Of a stretch of 64,000 nucleotides of DNA, positions 1 through 9,310 are shown one piece after another. The notes beneath the pieces were generated by a model. The model saw only the letters and a program-made list of their open reading frames with translations, had not been told where the DNA came from and did not search any database. The stretch is from CAZSDU01 sp964605775 (GTDB lineage Bacteria; Bacteroidota; Bacteroidia; Bacteroidales; FEN-979): positions 15,237-79,236 of the forward strand of contig CAZSDU010000012.1 in assembly GCA_964605775.1 (NCBI GenBank), given 5' to 3'. A program made the translations under genes and the position numbers. The number at the start of each line of letters is the position of its first letter. The first letter of the stretch is position 1.

Positions 1-2
1 TG

Positions 3-347
3 ATCATCTTCGGATTGGGCTTCCTGATGGAAGCGATTGCTGATTATCAATTGGTCGTTTTCAGGAAGGATCCCCATCATAAAGGAAAGATCATCACCAG
101 CGGTTTATGGCGTTATTCAAGGCATCCCAACTATTTTGGTGAAGCTTTGGTTTGGTGGGGCCTTTCTTTTTATGCCTTAAGCATGGATGGCGGATGGATG
201 ACATTGATCAGTCCGGTCGTCATCACCCTTTTATTGCGTTTTGTTTCAGGGGTACCTATGCTGGAGAAAAAATACGAAGGCCGCCCCGACTGGGAGGAAT
301 ATAAAGCCAAAACTGCTGCTTTTGTTCCATTTGTAAAAGGACTCTGA
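3..347 (+). CDS. DUF1295 / steroid 5-alpha-reductase-like membrane protein (5' truncated)
   Basis: The open frame runs in from the left edge, so the true start lies outside the window and only about 114 C-terminal residues are seen. The motif GLWRYSRHPNYFGE followed by a tryptophan-rich helix is the hallmark of the DUF1295 family, related to the C-terminal domain of steroid 5-alpha reductases and isoprenylcysteine methyltransferases. The helix LVVWWGLSFYAL-like segment and a second one near the C-terminus suggest an integral inner-membrane protein. The substrate is unknown. Family assignment is firm; enzymatic function is not. Confidence 0.85.
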   Translation: MIFGLGFLMEAIADYQLVVFRKDPHHKGKIITSGLWRYSRHPNYFGEALVWWGLSFYALSMDGGWMTLISPVVITLLLRFVSGVPMLEKKYEGRPDWEEYKAKTAAFVPFVKGL

Positions 348-438
348 TCAGCATTTAAGAATTAAAATTTTTCAATCTGACCTTCTGAATCCTTTCAGGG
401 TCTGGAATATTTAATATTTTAGCCGAAAATTTTAGGGT

Positions 439-2505
439 ATGATCAACGAACAGCTACTTAAGCCCCGGAGTATTGTTGTCATCGGGGGATCCAATGATGT
501 GCAGAAGCCGGGAGGAGCCGTGCTGAGGAATCTTATCGAATCGAAGTTCACTGGAAAAATGTATGTGACCAACCTGAAAGAGTCCATGGTACAGGGCATA
601 AAAAGCTATCAGGATCCTGCTGATTTGCCTGAGGTTGATCTGGCGATCATAGCCATAGCGGCAAAATTTATTCCCGATACCATTGAACTGCTCACGACCT
701 ATAAAAACACCAGGGCATTCATCATTCTTTCTGCCGGGTTCAGTGAGGAAAGTCCTTCCGGAAAGGTACTGGAGCAGAAAGTGGTCGAACTGATCAACAG
801 GGTGAATGGCGCCCTTATCGGACCAAATTGTATCGGTGTGCTAACCCCGGATTATGCAGGCGTTTTCACCAAGCCCATTCCGAAACTTGACCCGGGAGGC
901 TGTGATTTTATTTCAGGGTCAGGAGCAACGGCTTGTTTTATCATGGAAGCCGGAATCCCTAACGGCCTTACCTTTGCACGTGTGTTTTCAGTGGGAAACA
1001 GCGCACAGATGGGAGTAGAAGAAATCCTCCAATACATGGATGAACACTTCGATCCCGTAAACAGTTCAAAAGTCAAGCTCTTATATATTGAAACGATTTC
1101 TAAGCCCCAACTATTGCTGAAGCATGCTTCTTCCCTGATCAGGAAAGGATGCAAAATCGCAGCCATAAAAGCCGGATCCTCAGAAGCAGGGAGCCGTGCG
1201 GCTTCCTCTCATACGGGTGCCCTTGCCAGTCCGGATGTGGCGGTGGATGCGCTCTTCCGGAAAGCCGGAATCATCCGATGTTTTGGGCGTGAAGATTTGA
1301 TCAGTGTGGCTTCCGTATTTATGTATCCAGAATTAAAAGGAGAGCATATGGCCATCATCTCTCATGCCGGAGGCCCTGCAGTCATGCTTACCGATGCACT
1401 ATCCAACGGAGGGTTGTCAGTGCCTTGTATTAAAGGCCCACAGGCAGAGGAACTGCTCACCCATCTATTCCCAGGTTCCTCCGTGGCCAATCCCATAGAT
1501 TTTCTGGCTACAGGCACTGCTGAGCAATTGGGGAAGATCATCGATTATACAGATCGTAAATTTGAAATCATTGACGGAATGGCGGTGATTTTCGGAACTC
1601 CTGGTCTGAGCAATGTATCCGATGTTTATCAACTCCTTGATAAGAAGATACATTCTTCCTCCAAACCCATTTATCCCATTTTACCTTCAGTATTGACAGC
1701 CTCAGATGAAATCAATGAATTCGTCAGTAGTGGACGTGTATTTTTTCCTGATGAAGTGGTTTTCGGCAGGGCATTATCAAGGGTCTATCATGCTGCCAGG
1801 CCTTCCCCTGAGGAAGTATTCCTTCCGGAAGTGGATGAAGGTAGAATAAGGGGTGTGATCGATCGTGCCGGAGACGGATACCTTTCTCCGGTTGATGTTC
1901 AGTCATTACTTGATTCCTGTGGTATTCCAAGGGCCGGAGAAGTGGTGGTCAGCAATGCGGATGAGGCAAAAGAAGGTGCGGCTTCTCTGGGCTTTCCGGT
2001 GGTCATGAAGGTAGTCGGTCCTGTCCATAAATCAGACGTCGGAGGGGTAGTCCTCAATGTTAAAGATGAAATGACCCTCTGCCGGGAGTTTGAACGGATG
2101 ATGAAGATAAAAGACACCATAGCCATTTTGATCCAGCCCATGCTTTCGGGTGTCGAGCTTTTCATCGGTGCAAAGCGGGAACCTAAATTCGGGCATCTTA
2201 TTCTCTGCGGACTCGGCGGAATTTTCATTGAAGTATTGAAAGACGTTTCTGCCGGCCTTTCACCGGTAATGAAGGAAGAAGCCCTGACTATGATTCGCGG
2301 TTTGAAAAGCTATAAAATCATTCAGGGGGTCAGGGGACAGCATGGAGTGGATGAGGAAAAATTTGCCGATGTGATGGTCCGCTTGTCGGCCTTGCTCTGC
2401 GTGGCGCCGGAGATTTCCGAACTTGATCTTAACCCCTTATTGGGACGGAAAGACAGGGTGGTTGCCGTGGATGCAAGGATCTGTGTAAAGAAAGTGGAAA
2501 AGTAA
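439..2505 (+). CDS. Acetate/acyl-CoA ligase (ADP-forming), fused alpha and beta subunits
   Basis: A 688-residue protein expected to convert acyl-CoA, ADP and phosphate to the acid, CoA and ATP, giving substrate-level ATP in the cytosol. The order is a CoA-binding Rossmann domain (about 1-125, with IVVIGGSND), a succinyl-CoA-ligase-like flavodoxin region, and an ATP-grasp domain (about 465-688). The phosphohistidine motif SSHTGALA is intact at His258. Archaeal enzymes of this family have separate alpha and beta chains; the single-chain form is common in bacteria. The acyl substrate (acetate, propionate or aryl acids) cannot be read from sequence. It stands alone, converging on the rhomboid gene with a 13-nt gap. 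Confidence 0.9.
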   Translation: MINEQLLKPRSIVVIGGSNDVQKPGGAVLRNLIESKFTGKMYVTNLKESMVQGIKSYQDPADLPEVDLAIIAIAAKFIPDTIELLTTYKNTRAFIILSAGFSEESPSGKVLEQKVVELINRVNGALIGPNCIGVLTPDYAGVFTKPIPKLDPGGCDFISGSGATACFIMEAGIPNGLTFARVFSVGNSAQMGVEEILQYMDEHFDPVNSSKVKLLYIETISKPQLLLKHASSLIRKGCKIAAIKAGSSEAGSRAASSHTGALASPDVAVDALFRKAGIIRCFGREDLISVASVFMYPELKGEHMAIISHAGGPAVMLTDALSNGGLSVPCIKGPQAEELLTHLFPGSSVANPIDFLATGTAEQLGKIIDYTDRKFEIIDGMAVIFGTPGLSNVSDVYQLLDKKIHSSSKPIYPILPSVLTASDEINEFVSSGRVFFPDEVVFGRALSRVYHAARPSPEEVFLPEVDEGRIRGVIDRAGDGYLSPVDVQSLLDSCGIPRAGEVVVSNADEAKEGAASLGFPVVMKVVGPVHKSDVGGVVLNVKDEMTLCREFERMMKIKDTIAILIQPMLSGVELFIGAKREPKFGHLILCGLGGIFIEVLKDVSAGLSPVMKEEALTMIRGLKSYKIIQGVRGQHGVDEEKFADVMVRLSALLCVAPEISELDLNPLLGRKDRVVAVDARICVKKVEK

Positions 2506-2518
2506 CAGAGTAATAAGG

Positions 2519-3133
2519 TTAGTAAAGTCCGATCTGCTGGAGGAAGATCGTGGCCAGTCCCGGTTTTAGTCCCAGGGTGAATACCACTCCGAACACCGCT
2601 CCCCATAAGTGGGCATCATGCCCGATGTTATCTTTCCCGCGTTTACTCATATAAGCTTCATAGATCACATAAAGGATCCCGAAAACCGGAGCAGGGATAG
2701 GAAGCGGCAACAGGAACAGGAAAATCTTCCCTGTCGGGTACAATATTATACTCGAAAAAATAACTGCCGACACGGCTCCGGAAGCGCCCACCGCATTATA
2801 AAAAACATCGTTCTTATGTTTTCCGAAAGCCGGAATAATGGAAAGCAGTAATCCGCCAACATAAAGCAGGAGGTAATATAATGTCTCCTTTCCGGGAAAA
2901 TAGACCTTGAAATAGGTTTCAACCACTTCTCCGAAGGAAAAAAACACCAGCATATTAATAAAGAGATGGAAGTAATCGGCATGCAGAAAACCATAAGTGA
3001 AGAAACGGTACCAATGGTTGCTGTGCTTTACATCATAGGCATTGAATTTCAGTTTTGAAAACAGTTCCTTATTGTTCATGCCAGCGACTGAAACAACTGC
3101 CGTGATGAAAATTATGATATAGGTTATCGGCAT
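2519..3133 (-). CDS. Rhomboid family intramembrane serine protease
   Basis: A 204-residue polytopic inner-membrane protease. The catalytic serine is in GASG (Ser118) and the partner histidine in HDAHLWG (His175). The oxyanion-side HxxxN motif is His56/Asn60 (HLFIN), preceded by the L1-loop WYRFF. About six transmembrane helices are visible, matching the minimal bacterial rhomboid core without added domains. It lies 18 nt downstream of the membrane protein at 3152-3982 and is probably co-transcribed with it from the box at 3999-4006. Substrates are unknown. All active-site residues are present, so it should be active. Confidence 0.9.
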   Translation of the reverse strand: MPITYIIIFITAVVSVAGMNNKELFSKLKFNAYDVKHSNHWYRFFTYGFLHADYFHLFINMLVFFSFGEVVETYFKVYFPGKETLYYLLLYVGGLLLSIIPAFGKHKNDVFYNAVGASGAVSAVIFSSIILYPTGKIFLFLLPLPIPAPVFGILYVIYEAYMSKRGKDNIGHDAHLWGAVFGVVFTLGLKPGLATIFLQQIGLY

Positions 3134-3151
3134 GGGAAACAGGGGGTGAAA

Positions 3152-3982
3152 TTAATGGGTTGTCTGGGTTTGTGTTTCCTGGGTGAAATCGATTTCAGAA
3201 CCCAAGACACTATGCGGAATAAGGAAAACCATCAGCAGGATTACGGAAGCAAGAATAGGCCAGGTACGGTTATACCGGTTTTTATGTAAAACAGAAAGTG
3301 CAATGGCCCAGAAAAGAAAGGCCAGCAGTGACTTATTATCCGTGAGGTCATGTCCGAATGGCCATCCGGTCCAGAAAGCGCCGAAAGAAAATTTCTGAAC
3401 AACAGGTCCCATTATCAGTCCGCCAAGCAGCAGGGTGATGACGGTAAGCCAAGCATATCGGTAGGTTTTTTTGCTTTGAGCGATAGCCATCATTCCGGTG
3501 AGGGTTGAAAACAACATCGCTAAAAAAATAAAAAAAATATGCGGGTATAAAGCATAGGCAGGCACTTGCCCTTTATACCTGAGTACGGCAGGCTTTTCAT
3601 TCAGTGAAACATGCACATTTCCCCTGATCAGTGTGACCTTGTACATCATTTTTCCGGCAGGCGGCAGATGGGGTAATTTTCCGGTCAGAAAAGAACCTTT
3701 CCTTAACATGGGTTGCAAGGTCCATGGGTCATTGCTGTTAAATCTGCGAAAAGCAATTTCTCCCTTGATGGAAGTATCTGGGACAGAGATGTCGATGCTT
3801 GCACCATCGGCTCCATCATAAGTGCGAATGAGACGGTATTTGATTTCCTGTTTTTCAATTTTCATCTTCCCGCGGATGGGATAGGTAGGGCCTGTCATTC
3901 GCTGATAAATGGCAATGGTCAGGGTGAATAAAATAGCCAGTAACCAGATGAGGATAGGAGAGAATTTTGATTGTATTGCCAA
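3152..3982 (-). CDS. Conserved hypothetical membrane protein (partner of rhomboid gene)
   Basis: A 276-residue protein with one N-terminal transmembrane helix (about 9-26), an extracytoplasmic beta-rich stretch of about 115 residues, then four hydrophobic helices from about residue 145. The loop FGHDLTDNKSLLAF between helices is a recognisable motif of hypothetical proteins in this phylum. I do not recognise a named function. It is the first gene of a two-gene unit with the rhomboid protease, so a role in membrane protein handling is possible but only by context. A TACTTTTG box at 3999-4006 (minus strand) lies 16 nt before the ATG. Confidence 0.75.
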   Translation of the reverse strand: MAIQSKFSPILIWLLAILFTLTIAIYQRMTGPTYPIRGKMKIEKQEIKYRLIRTYDGADGASIDISVPDTSIKGEIAFRRFNSNDPWTLQPMLRKGSFLTGKLPHLPPAGKMMYKVTLIRGNVHVSLNEKPAVLRYKGQVPAYALYPHIFFIFLAMLFSTLTGMMAIAQSKKTYRYAWLTVITLLLGGLIMGPVVQKFSFGAFWTGWPFGHDLTDNKSLLAFLFWAIALSVLHKNRYNRTWPILASVILLMVFLIPHSVLGSEIDFTQETQTQTTH

Positions 3983-3998
3983 TTGAAGAAGGTTTTAG

Positions 3999-4006
3999 CA
4001 AAAGTA
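3999..4006 (-). promoter_or_regulatory. Bacteroidota -7 box for the 3982 gene
   Basis: Minus-strand TACTTTTG matches the TAnnTTTG consensus exactly and lies 16 nt upstream of the ATG at 3982, between it and the stop codon of the GH3 fusion gene at 4013. No clear -33 TTTG was seen. Confidence 0.4.
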
Positions 4007-4012
4007 ATTATT

Positions 4013-6850
4013 TCAGGGATATTTTTCAAGCAGTTCATAGATCGCCTGATGGATGTTTGTTCTGATGTTCAGAGAGGAAAGTTTCTGGTTTCCGGCATTG
4101 GGATAAACGCGGTTGGAAAGAAAGATATAAATCAGATGGTTCTGAGGATCAGCCCAGGCATAGGTTCCGGTAAAGCCTGAATGCCCAAAACTCAGGGGAG
4201 AAGCAGCTTCACAAACAGGTCCGTCGGGTGCATAATGGATCATGGGTTTGTCGAAACCAAGTCCCCTTCGGTTTCCTTTCTGAGGATACTGCACTTTTGT
4301 AAATTCATGAACGATTGATGGCTTCAGGTATTGTTTCTCCCCATAATATCCATCTTGTAACAACATTTGCATGATCACGGCAAGGTCATAGGCATCCGAG
4401 AACAGACCGGCATGACCGGAAATACCCTTGAGCATGAAAGCCCCCGGATCATGAACCTCTCCCCAAACCAGTTTTTTTCTGAAAAGGGTATCAAATTCCG
4501 TCGGCATTACCCTTGAAAGGGGGAAACGTTCCTTGGGGTTAAAGCCCATGGTTTGTAATCCGAGCGGACGATAAAACGAATTCTGCAGGTATTGATCGAA
4601 GGATTCTCCACTGATTTTTTCAACCATCAGCCTGAGCAGGTAAAAACCGAGATCACTGTACTTGTATTCATGATTTTGCCGTAAAGGCGACTGGATAATA
4701 GTGAGGTAAATACTATCAGGAGGGAAATCACGATGGGTTTTCAGGCTTCTTTCATAAAACGGGATCCAGGCTTGCAACCCCGACTGATGGGTCATCACGT
4801 CACGGATTGTAAGCCTGGCTTTATTGCTCCCTTTCAATAAGGGAAGATACTTCCCCAGACTGTCATCAAGCTGCACTTTTCCATCCTCATACAATTTCAT
4901 GATCGCCAGGGTCGTGGTAGCAATCTTCGTAATGGAAGCCAGGTCGTAAAGATCATTGATCTTGACTCTGACCGTATCTTCATAACGTGGTGTTCCAAAA
5001 CTTTTTTCATAGAAAATCTTACCCTCTTTAGCGATCAGAATGGAACAACCCGGATAGGCTCTTTTTTCTATTCCGCTCTCAGCGATGGAATCGATTATAC
5101 CCAGGGCATCGGAAGGGATCCCGAGACTTTCTGGCATAACCGATTCCATCCTGGATTTCCCGGTGTCTTCTCCGCTTCCTTCCTTGAAAGGCCCGGAGGA
5201 AACAGGGAGCTTTCCCCTGCTTGCAATGCCGCCGAAGATAAGTTCGGCCGCGAGTTTCTGAGTATATTGGTTGTCCTGGTAGGTAACCAGGATACTTTCC
5301 ATATTTTTGGTATTCGGGATAAAGGAAAGTGCATAAGGATTCCCGAAAACAGTCAGTATATTGCGGCCATGGCAGGTCAGCGTATCGAGTAACTGCCGAA
5401 TCTTCAGATGAAGGCCAAAACTGTCTCTGGGTGCACCTCCGGCACGTTGAATACCGATGATCAGTATATCGTAAGACGAGAGCAGGGAGATGAGGCTGTC
5501 GGCGACAGCTTTCTCAGGAATGGCGCCGAGAAAGTATGTGTCAACCTGTGCATAGCGGGAAAGGGTGGATTGAAATACATTGATGTTGGTATCCATCAGT
5601 GACAGGGATGCAATCTTTCTGCTGTCAAGCGAAGTCAATGGAATCAGTTGCAATTCGTTTTTGACAAGGGTAATGGAATTTTGGAAGATTTCTCCGGTCA
5701 GTGCTTCAGCAGATGGAGGATTGAGGTCAGCACTGATGCCTTTCAGGTTCACGAGTGGCTGATCCCAGAGGTGAAGGTCATGTTTTATGCCGAGTACTTT
5801 TCTGCATCTCTGTTCGATCAACTCCATGGAAAGAATCCCGCTCTCAATGGCCTGCCTGATTCCCTGAATGGCTTTAGGAATGTCTTGGGGGAGGAGCAGG
5901 ATATCATTGCCTGCTTTTAAAGCCCTTACCTCAATTTCCCCGGGTTTCGCATTTTTTGTCACCCCTTTCATATCGAGGGCATCGGTGAAAACGATTCCTT
6001 TATAACCCATTCGATTTTTCAGCAAACCGCTGACAATATTTTCTGATAGGGTGGAAGGTGTATTTTTCAAGCTATCCATGGCCGGAAAATACACATGAGC
6101 CACCATGATCCCCTTCACTCCCTCACGGATCAGGGTACGGAAAGGATAGAGCTCAAGGGAATCGATCCTTGAAGCGGAATGTTCAATGATCGGAAGGGTA
6201 AAGTGTGAATCCGTTTCCGTATCCCCATGTCCCGGAAAATGCTTGGCTGTGGCGATGATCCCGTGGTCCTGCAGTCCCTTCATATACATGCTGCCCTTAA
6301 ATGCAACTTTTTCACGGTTTTCTCCGAAGGAACGGAAATTGATCACCGGGTTTTTGGGGTTATTGTTGATATCTATGACGGGTGCAAAATTTACGTGTAT
6401 GCCTAACCTTTTGCAGTCCAGGGCTATTTGTGCTCCCATCCGGTAAATCAGCGAATCGTTCTGAAGGGCTCCCAAGGCCATCTGACGGGGAAAGGAGAAG
6501 GCGCTATCGAGGCGCATTCCAAGACCCCATTCGGCATCCATGGAAACCAATAAAGGGATGGGCGAAATTTTTTGCAAACGGTTTGTAAAATCAGCCTGGC
6601 TGTATGGGCTGCCTTTAAAAAAACAGATTCCCCCGGGCTGATGAATGCGGACGATCCTCATGAGGCTGTCCTCATACACTGAATCACGGCCGGAATACGC
6701 CCTGATCATCAGAAGCTGGGCGATTTTTTGTTCAAGGCTGAGGGAATGATATATGGAATCAGTCCGGCAGGAATCAGCAGAAATATGTCCAGCCTTCAGG
6801 GTGTTGAAACAAATCAGGAATATCAGGACGGTAAAAAAATTTTTCTTCAT
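4013..6850 (-). CDS. Glycoside hydrolase family 3 / beta-lactamase-type serine hydrolase fusion
   Basis: A 945-residue exported protein with an N-terminal signal peptide (MKKNFFTVLIFLICF). Residues about 30-360 form a NagZ-like GH3 domain: KHFPGHGDTETDSH (203-216) carries the Asp/His acid-base dyad typical of beta-N-acetylglucosaminidases, and Asp290 in FTDALDMKG is the nucleophile. A GH3 C-terminal-like region follows (about 385-550). Residues about 575-945 form a beta-lactamase/DD-peptidase-like domain with SITK (Ser639, Lys642), YSD (731-733) and HSG (890-892). The combination suggests periplasmic peptidoglycan or muropeptide turnover. Such fusions are known in Bacteroidota. Which beta-lactamase-fold activity is present (peptidase, esterase or amidase) is not determined. 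Confidence 0.92.
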   Translation of the reverse strand: MKKNFFTVLIFLICFNTLKAGHISADSCRTDSIYHSLSLEQKIAQLLMIRAYSGRDSVYEDSLMRIVRIHQPGGICFFKGSPYSQADFTNRLQKISPIPLLVSMDAEWGLGMRLDSAFSFPRQMALGALQNDSLIYRMGAQIALDCKRLGIHVNFAPVIDINNNPKNPVINFRSFGENREKVAFKGSMYMKGLQDHGIIATAKHFPGHGDTETDSHFTLPIIEHSASRIDSLELYPFRTLIREGVKGIMVAHVYFPAMDSLKNTPSTLSENIVSGLLKNRMGYKGIVFTDALDMKGVTKNAKPGEIEVRALKAGNDILLLPQDIPKAIQGIRQAIESGILSMELIEQRCRKVLGIKHDLHLWDQPLVNLKGISADLNPPSAEALTGEIFQNSITLVKNELQLIPLTSLDSRKIASLSLMDTNINVFQSTLSRYAQVDTYFLGAIPEKAVADSLISLLSSYDILIIGIQRAGGAPRDSFGLHLKIRQLLDTLTCHGRNILTVFGNPYALSFIPNTKNMESILVTYQDNQYTQKLAAELIFGGIASRGKLPVSSGPFKEGSGEDTGKSRMESVMPESLGIPSDALGIIDSIAESGIEKRAYPGCSILIAKEGKIFYEKSFGTPRYEDTVRVKINDLYDLASITKIATTTLAIMKLYEDGKVQLDDSLGKYLPLLKGSNKARLTIRDVMTHQSGLQAWIPFYERSLKTHRDFPPDSIYLTIIQSPLRQNHEYKYSDLGFYLLRLMVEKISGESFDQYLQNSFYRPLGLQTMGFNPKERFPLSRVMPTEFDTLFRKKLVWGEVHDPGAFMLKGISGHAGLFSDAYDLAVIMQMLLQDGYYGEKQYLKPSIVHEFTKVQYPQKGNRRGLGFDKPMIHYAPDGPVCEAASPLSFGHSGFTGTYAWADPQNHLIYIFLSNRVYPNAGNQKLSSLNIRTNIHQAIYELLEKYP

Positions 6851-6955
6851 TAGCGGCGTTTGTTCTTCAGTACAAAAGAAAGAAAAATGAAGATAACTGT
6901 GTCAAATCTTATCCGTTTTTATTAACATCCCATAGTAACAGGCTGCTATTTGCAA

Positions 6956-6963
6956 TATCTTTG
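6956..6963 (+). promoter_or_regulatory. Bacteroidota -7 box for the transketolase operon
   Basis: TATCTTTG matches TAnnTTTG exactly, 50 nt before the ATG at 7014, in the divergent spacer between the GH3 fusion gene and transketolase. No clear -33 element is visible. Confidence 0.4.
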
Positions 6964-7013
6964 TTTTTCCATATTTTTATTCAGCTCATTCATCATCGTT
7001 AATAAAGATATTC

Positions 7014-7859
7014 ATGCTTTCCATAACAGATCTTCAGAACATTGCTTCCCAGGTTCGTCGTGATATTGTTCGTATGGTCCATCATGCTGCTTCAGGCCAT
7101 GTCGGTGGGCCCATGGGAGCGGCTGATTTTCTCGTGGCCTTGTACTATGAGATCATGCGTCCAGATCCGTCCAAATTCGAAATGAATGGATATGGGGAGG
7201 ATTTGTTTTTTCTTTCCAATGGTCATCTTTCTGCCGGATGGTATAGTGTACTTGCCAGGTATGGGTATTTTGAAATTTCGGAACTGGCCAGCTTCCGTAA
7301 ACTAAATTCACGCCTTCAGGGTCACCCTGCAAGCTGTGAGGGCTTGCCAGGTGTAAGGATAAGTTCAGGTTCTCTGGGTCAGGGATTATCTGTGGCCATA
7401 GGTGCTGCCCTGGCTAAAAAGCTTAACCAGGATGATCATATGGTTTATTGTCTGATGGGTGATGGAGAACTTCAGGAAGGACAGAACTGGGAGGCTTTTA
7501 TGTATGCTGGGGCCAAAGGTGTTGATCATCTTGTAGCGGTGGTGGATTATAATAAAAAGCAAATCGAAGGTCCCCTGCAAAATGTTCTTGACCTTGGCAA
7601 TCTGTCAGAGAAATTAAAGGCTTTTGGCTGGATGGTGGCGGAGATGAATGGCAACAATATGAAGGAAGTTGTTGATACACTTCATTCGGTTAAGGAAATA
7701 AGCAGAAAAGGTAAACCTGTTTTTATCCTGATGCATACCCTGATGGGATATGGCGTTGATTTTATGTCGGATAAGCATGAATGGCACGGTATACCACCGG
7801 ATCATGAACAATTAAAAAAAGCATTGGATCAATTGAAGGAGACGGAGGGAGATTATTAG
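7014..7859 (+). CDS. Transketolase, N-terminal (TPP-binding) subunit
   Basis: A 281-residue cytosolic subunit of a split transketolase, transferring two-carbon ketol units in the pentose phosphate pathway. The thiamine-diphosphate motif begins with GDGELQEG (149-156) and ends with DYNKKQIEG (Asn180). SSGSLGQGLS (118-126) and the histidines of GHVGG and QGHPA are also standard. The C-terminal half is encoded at 9311-10294, after an inserted VWA gene. Split transketolases are well known in many bacteria and archaea. A TATCTTTG box precedes the gene by 50 nt. Confidence 0.93.
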   Translation: MLSITDLQNIASQVRRDIVRMVHHAASGHVGGPMGAADFLVALYYEIMRPDPSKFEMNGYGEDLFFLSNGHLSAGWYSVLARYGYFEISELASFRKLNSRLQGHPASCEGLPGVRISSGSLGQGLSVAIGAALAKKLNQDDHMVYCLMGDGELQEGQNWEAFMYAGAKGVDHLVAVVDYNKKQIEGPLQNVLDLGNLSEKLKAFGWMVAEMNGNNMKEVVDTLHSVKEISRKGKPVFILMHTLMGYGVDFMSDKHEWHGIPPDHEQLKKALDQLKETEGDY

Positions 7860-7863
7860 AAGA

Positions 7864-7902
7864 ATTTACGATTTACGATTTACGATTTACGATTTACGAT
7901 TT
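7864..7902 (+). repeat. Tandem heptamer repeat (ATTTACG)5
   Basis: Five perfect copies of ATTTACG from 7864 to 7898 followed by a partial ATTT fill the whole spacer between transketolase and the VWA gene and run into its presumed TTG start codon. Units are 7 bp, so changes in copy number would shift any frame reading through it. Confidence 0.95.
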
Positions 7903-9307
7903 GCAAAAAAAAATTATCACTGGTCATTTGTCATTTCTCGTTTTATTGATTTTTCTGTTGTTTCCTGCCGGGGTCATTGCACAGGGAACAAATGAGAAGG
8001 AAAAACCTAAGCCGACGACACGGATATTATTTGTGTTTGATGCTTCCCAAAGCATGTATGGACGATGGCAAAGCGATACTAAATTCAATATCGCGGTCAG
8101 GTTATTTTCCGGGCTGCTTGATAGTCTGCGAAACCAGCCAAACCTTGAACTTGCCCTCAGGGTTTATGGACATCAAAAACAATATCCGCCGCAGGATTGC
8201 AATGATACACGCTTGGAGGTTCCTTTTGCCAAGGACAATATCCCTCGCATAAAACATGTTTTAAAAACCATCAGTCCAAGGGGTACTACTCCGATTGCAT
8301 CTTCACTATCACAGGCAGCCGGGGATTTTCCAAGCTGCGATAACTGCCGGAATATCATCATACTCATCACGGATGGGATAGAGGAATGTGGTGGAGATCC
8401 CTGTGCGATTTCCCTGGAACTTCAGAAAAAGGGAATCACCCTCAAGCCTTTTATCGTTGGGATAGGAAAAGATTTCAGGGATCAGTTTGAATGTGTGGGA
8501 ACCTATTTTGATGCTTCCAATGAGAAAGAATTCAGGGAAGCGTTGAAAGTGATCATCTCCAGAGCACTGAATCCGACTACAATTCAGATCAATCTTCTGG
8601 ATATTTACGGTAAGCCGACGGAAACCAATGTGAATATGACTTTGTATGATAACGTATCAGGCATGATCAGATATAATTTTATACACTCCTTTAATGCCAG
8701 GGGTTTTCCTGATACCCTCGACATTGATCCGCTGCTGACCTATACTATTGTGGTACATACCATTCCCCCGGTACACAAAGATTCAGTGAAACTAACCCCG
8801 GGTAAACATACCACCATCGGCATTGATGCTCCCCAGGGTTACCTGACTTTCAGGGCAGGAGTAAACAGCACCCTGAAATATCTTCCCGTTATCATTAGGA
8901 GAAATGGAACTTCAGCAACCATAAATGTTCAGCAATTTGATCAAATCGAAAAATATCTTTGCGGGAAATATGATATTGAAGTCCTTTGCCTGCCCAGGAT
9001 CATTCAAAAAGAGGTGGAGATTATGCAAAGCCAGACCACCACGGTTGAAATCCCTTTGCCCGGAATTGTCGTGATCCAGCGATCCACAAATGGGTATGGC
9101 AGCGTTTACCTGGAGGATAAAAGCGGTCTGATCTGGCTTTATAATCTCAGGGATACGCCTCAGCAGCAAGAAACCCTTTATCTTCAACCAGGAGCCTACA
9201 GGGTAGTCTTCCGGTCGAAATTTGTCAATAAAGCTTCTTATACCATTGAAAAATCATTCAGGGTTGAACCCGGACAAACCATCAATGTAAAATTATACCC
9301 GAACTAA
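7901..9307 (+). CDS. Exported von Willebrand factor A domain protein
   Basis: A 468-residue protein with a signal peptide (hydrophobic run about 10-25, cleavage near VIAQG). The VWA domain (about 40-225) keeps a full MIDAS metal site: DASQS (Asp47, Ser49, Ser51), a threonine in PRGTTPIA, and the aspartate of ITDGIEE. It is cysteine-rich (CDNC, EECGGDPC), suggesting disulfides in the periplasm. The C-terminal half (about 230-468) looks like repeated beta-sandwich modules. No ATG precedes the signal peptide, so TTG at 7901 is the likely start, directly abutting the ATTTACG repeat. It lies between the two transketolase subunits, 3 nt before the second. No functional link to transketolase is known to me. 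Confidence 0.82.
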   Translation: MQKKIITGHLSFLVLLIFLLFPAGVIAQGTNEKEKPKPTTRILFVFDASQSMYGRWQSDTKFNIAVRLFSGLLDSLRNQPNLELALRVYGHQKQYPPQDCNDTRLEVPFAKDNIPRIKHVLKTISPRGTTPIASSLSQAAGDFPSCDNCRNIIILITDGIEECGGDPCAISLELQKKGITLKPFIVGIGKDFRDQFECVGTYFDASNEKEFREALKVIISRALNPTTIQINLLDIYGKPTETNVNMTLYDNVSGMIRYNFIHSFNARGFPDTLDIDPLLTYTIVVHTIPPVHKDSVKLTPGKHTTIGIDAPQGYLTFRAGVNSTLKYLPVIIRRNGTSATINVQQFDQIEKYLCGKYDIEVLCLPRIIQKEVEIMQSQTTTVEIPLPGIVVIQRSTNGYGSVYLEDKSGLIWLYNLRDTPQQQETLYLQPGAYRVVFRSKFVNKASYTIEKSFRVEPGQTINVKLYPN

Positions 9308-9310
9308 TAC

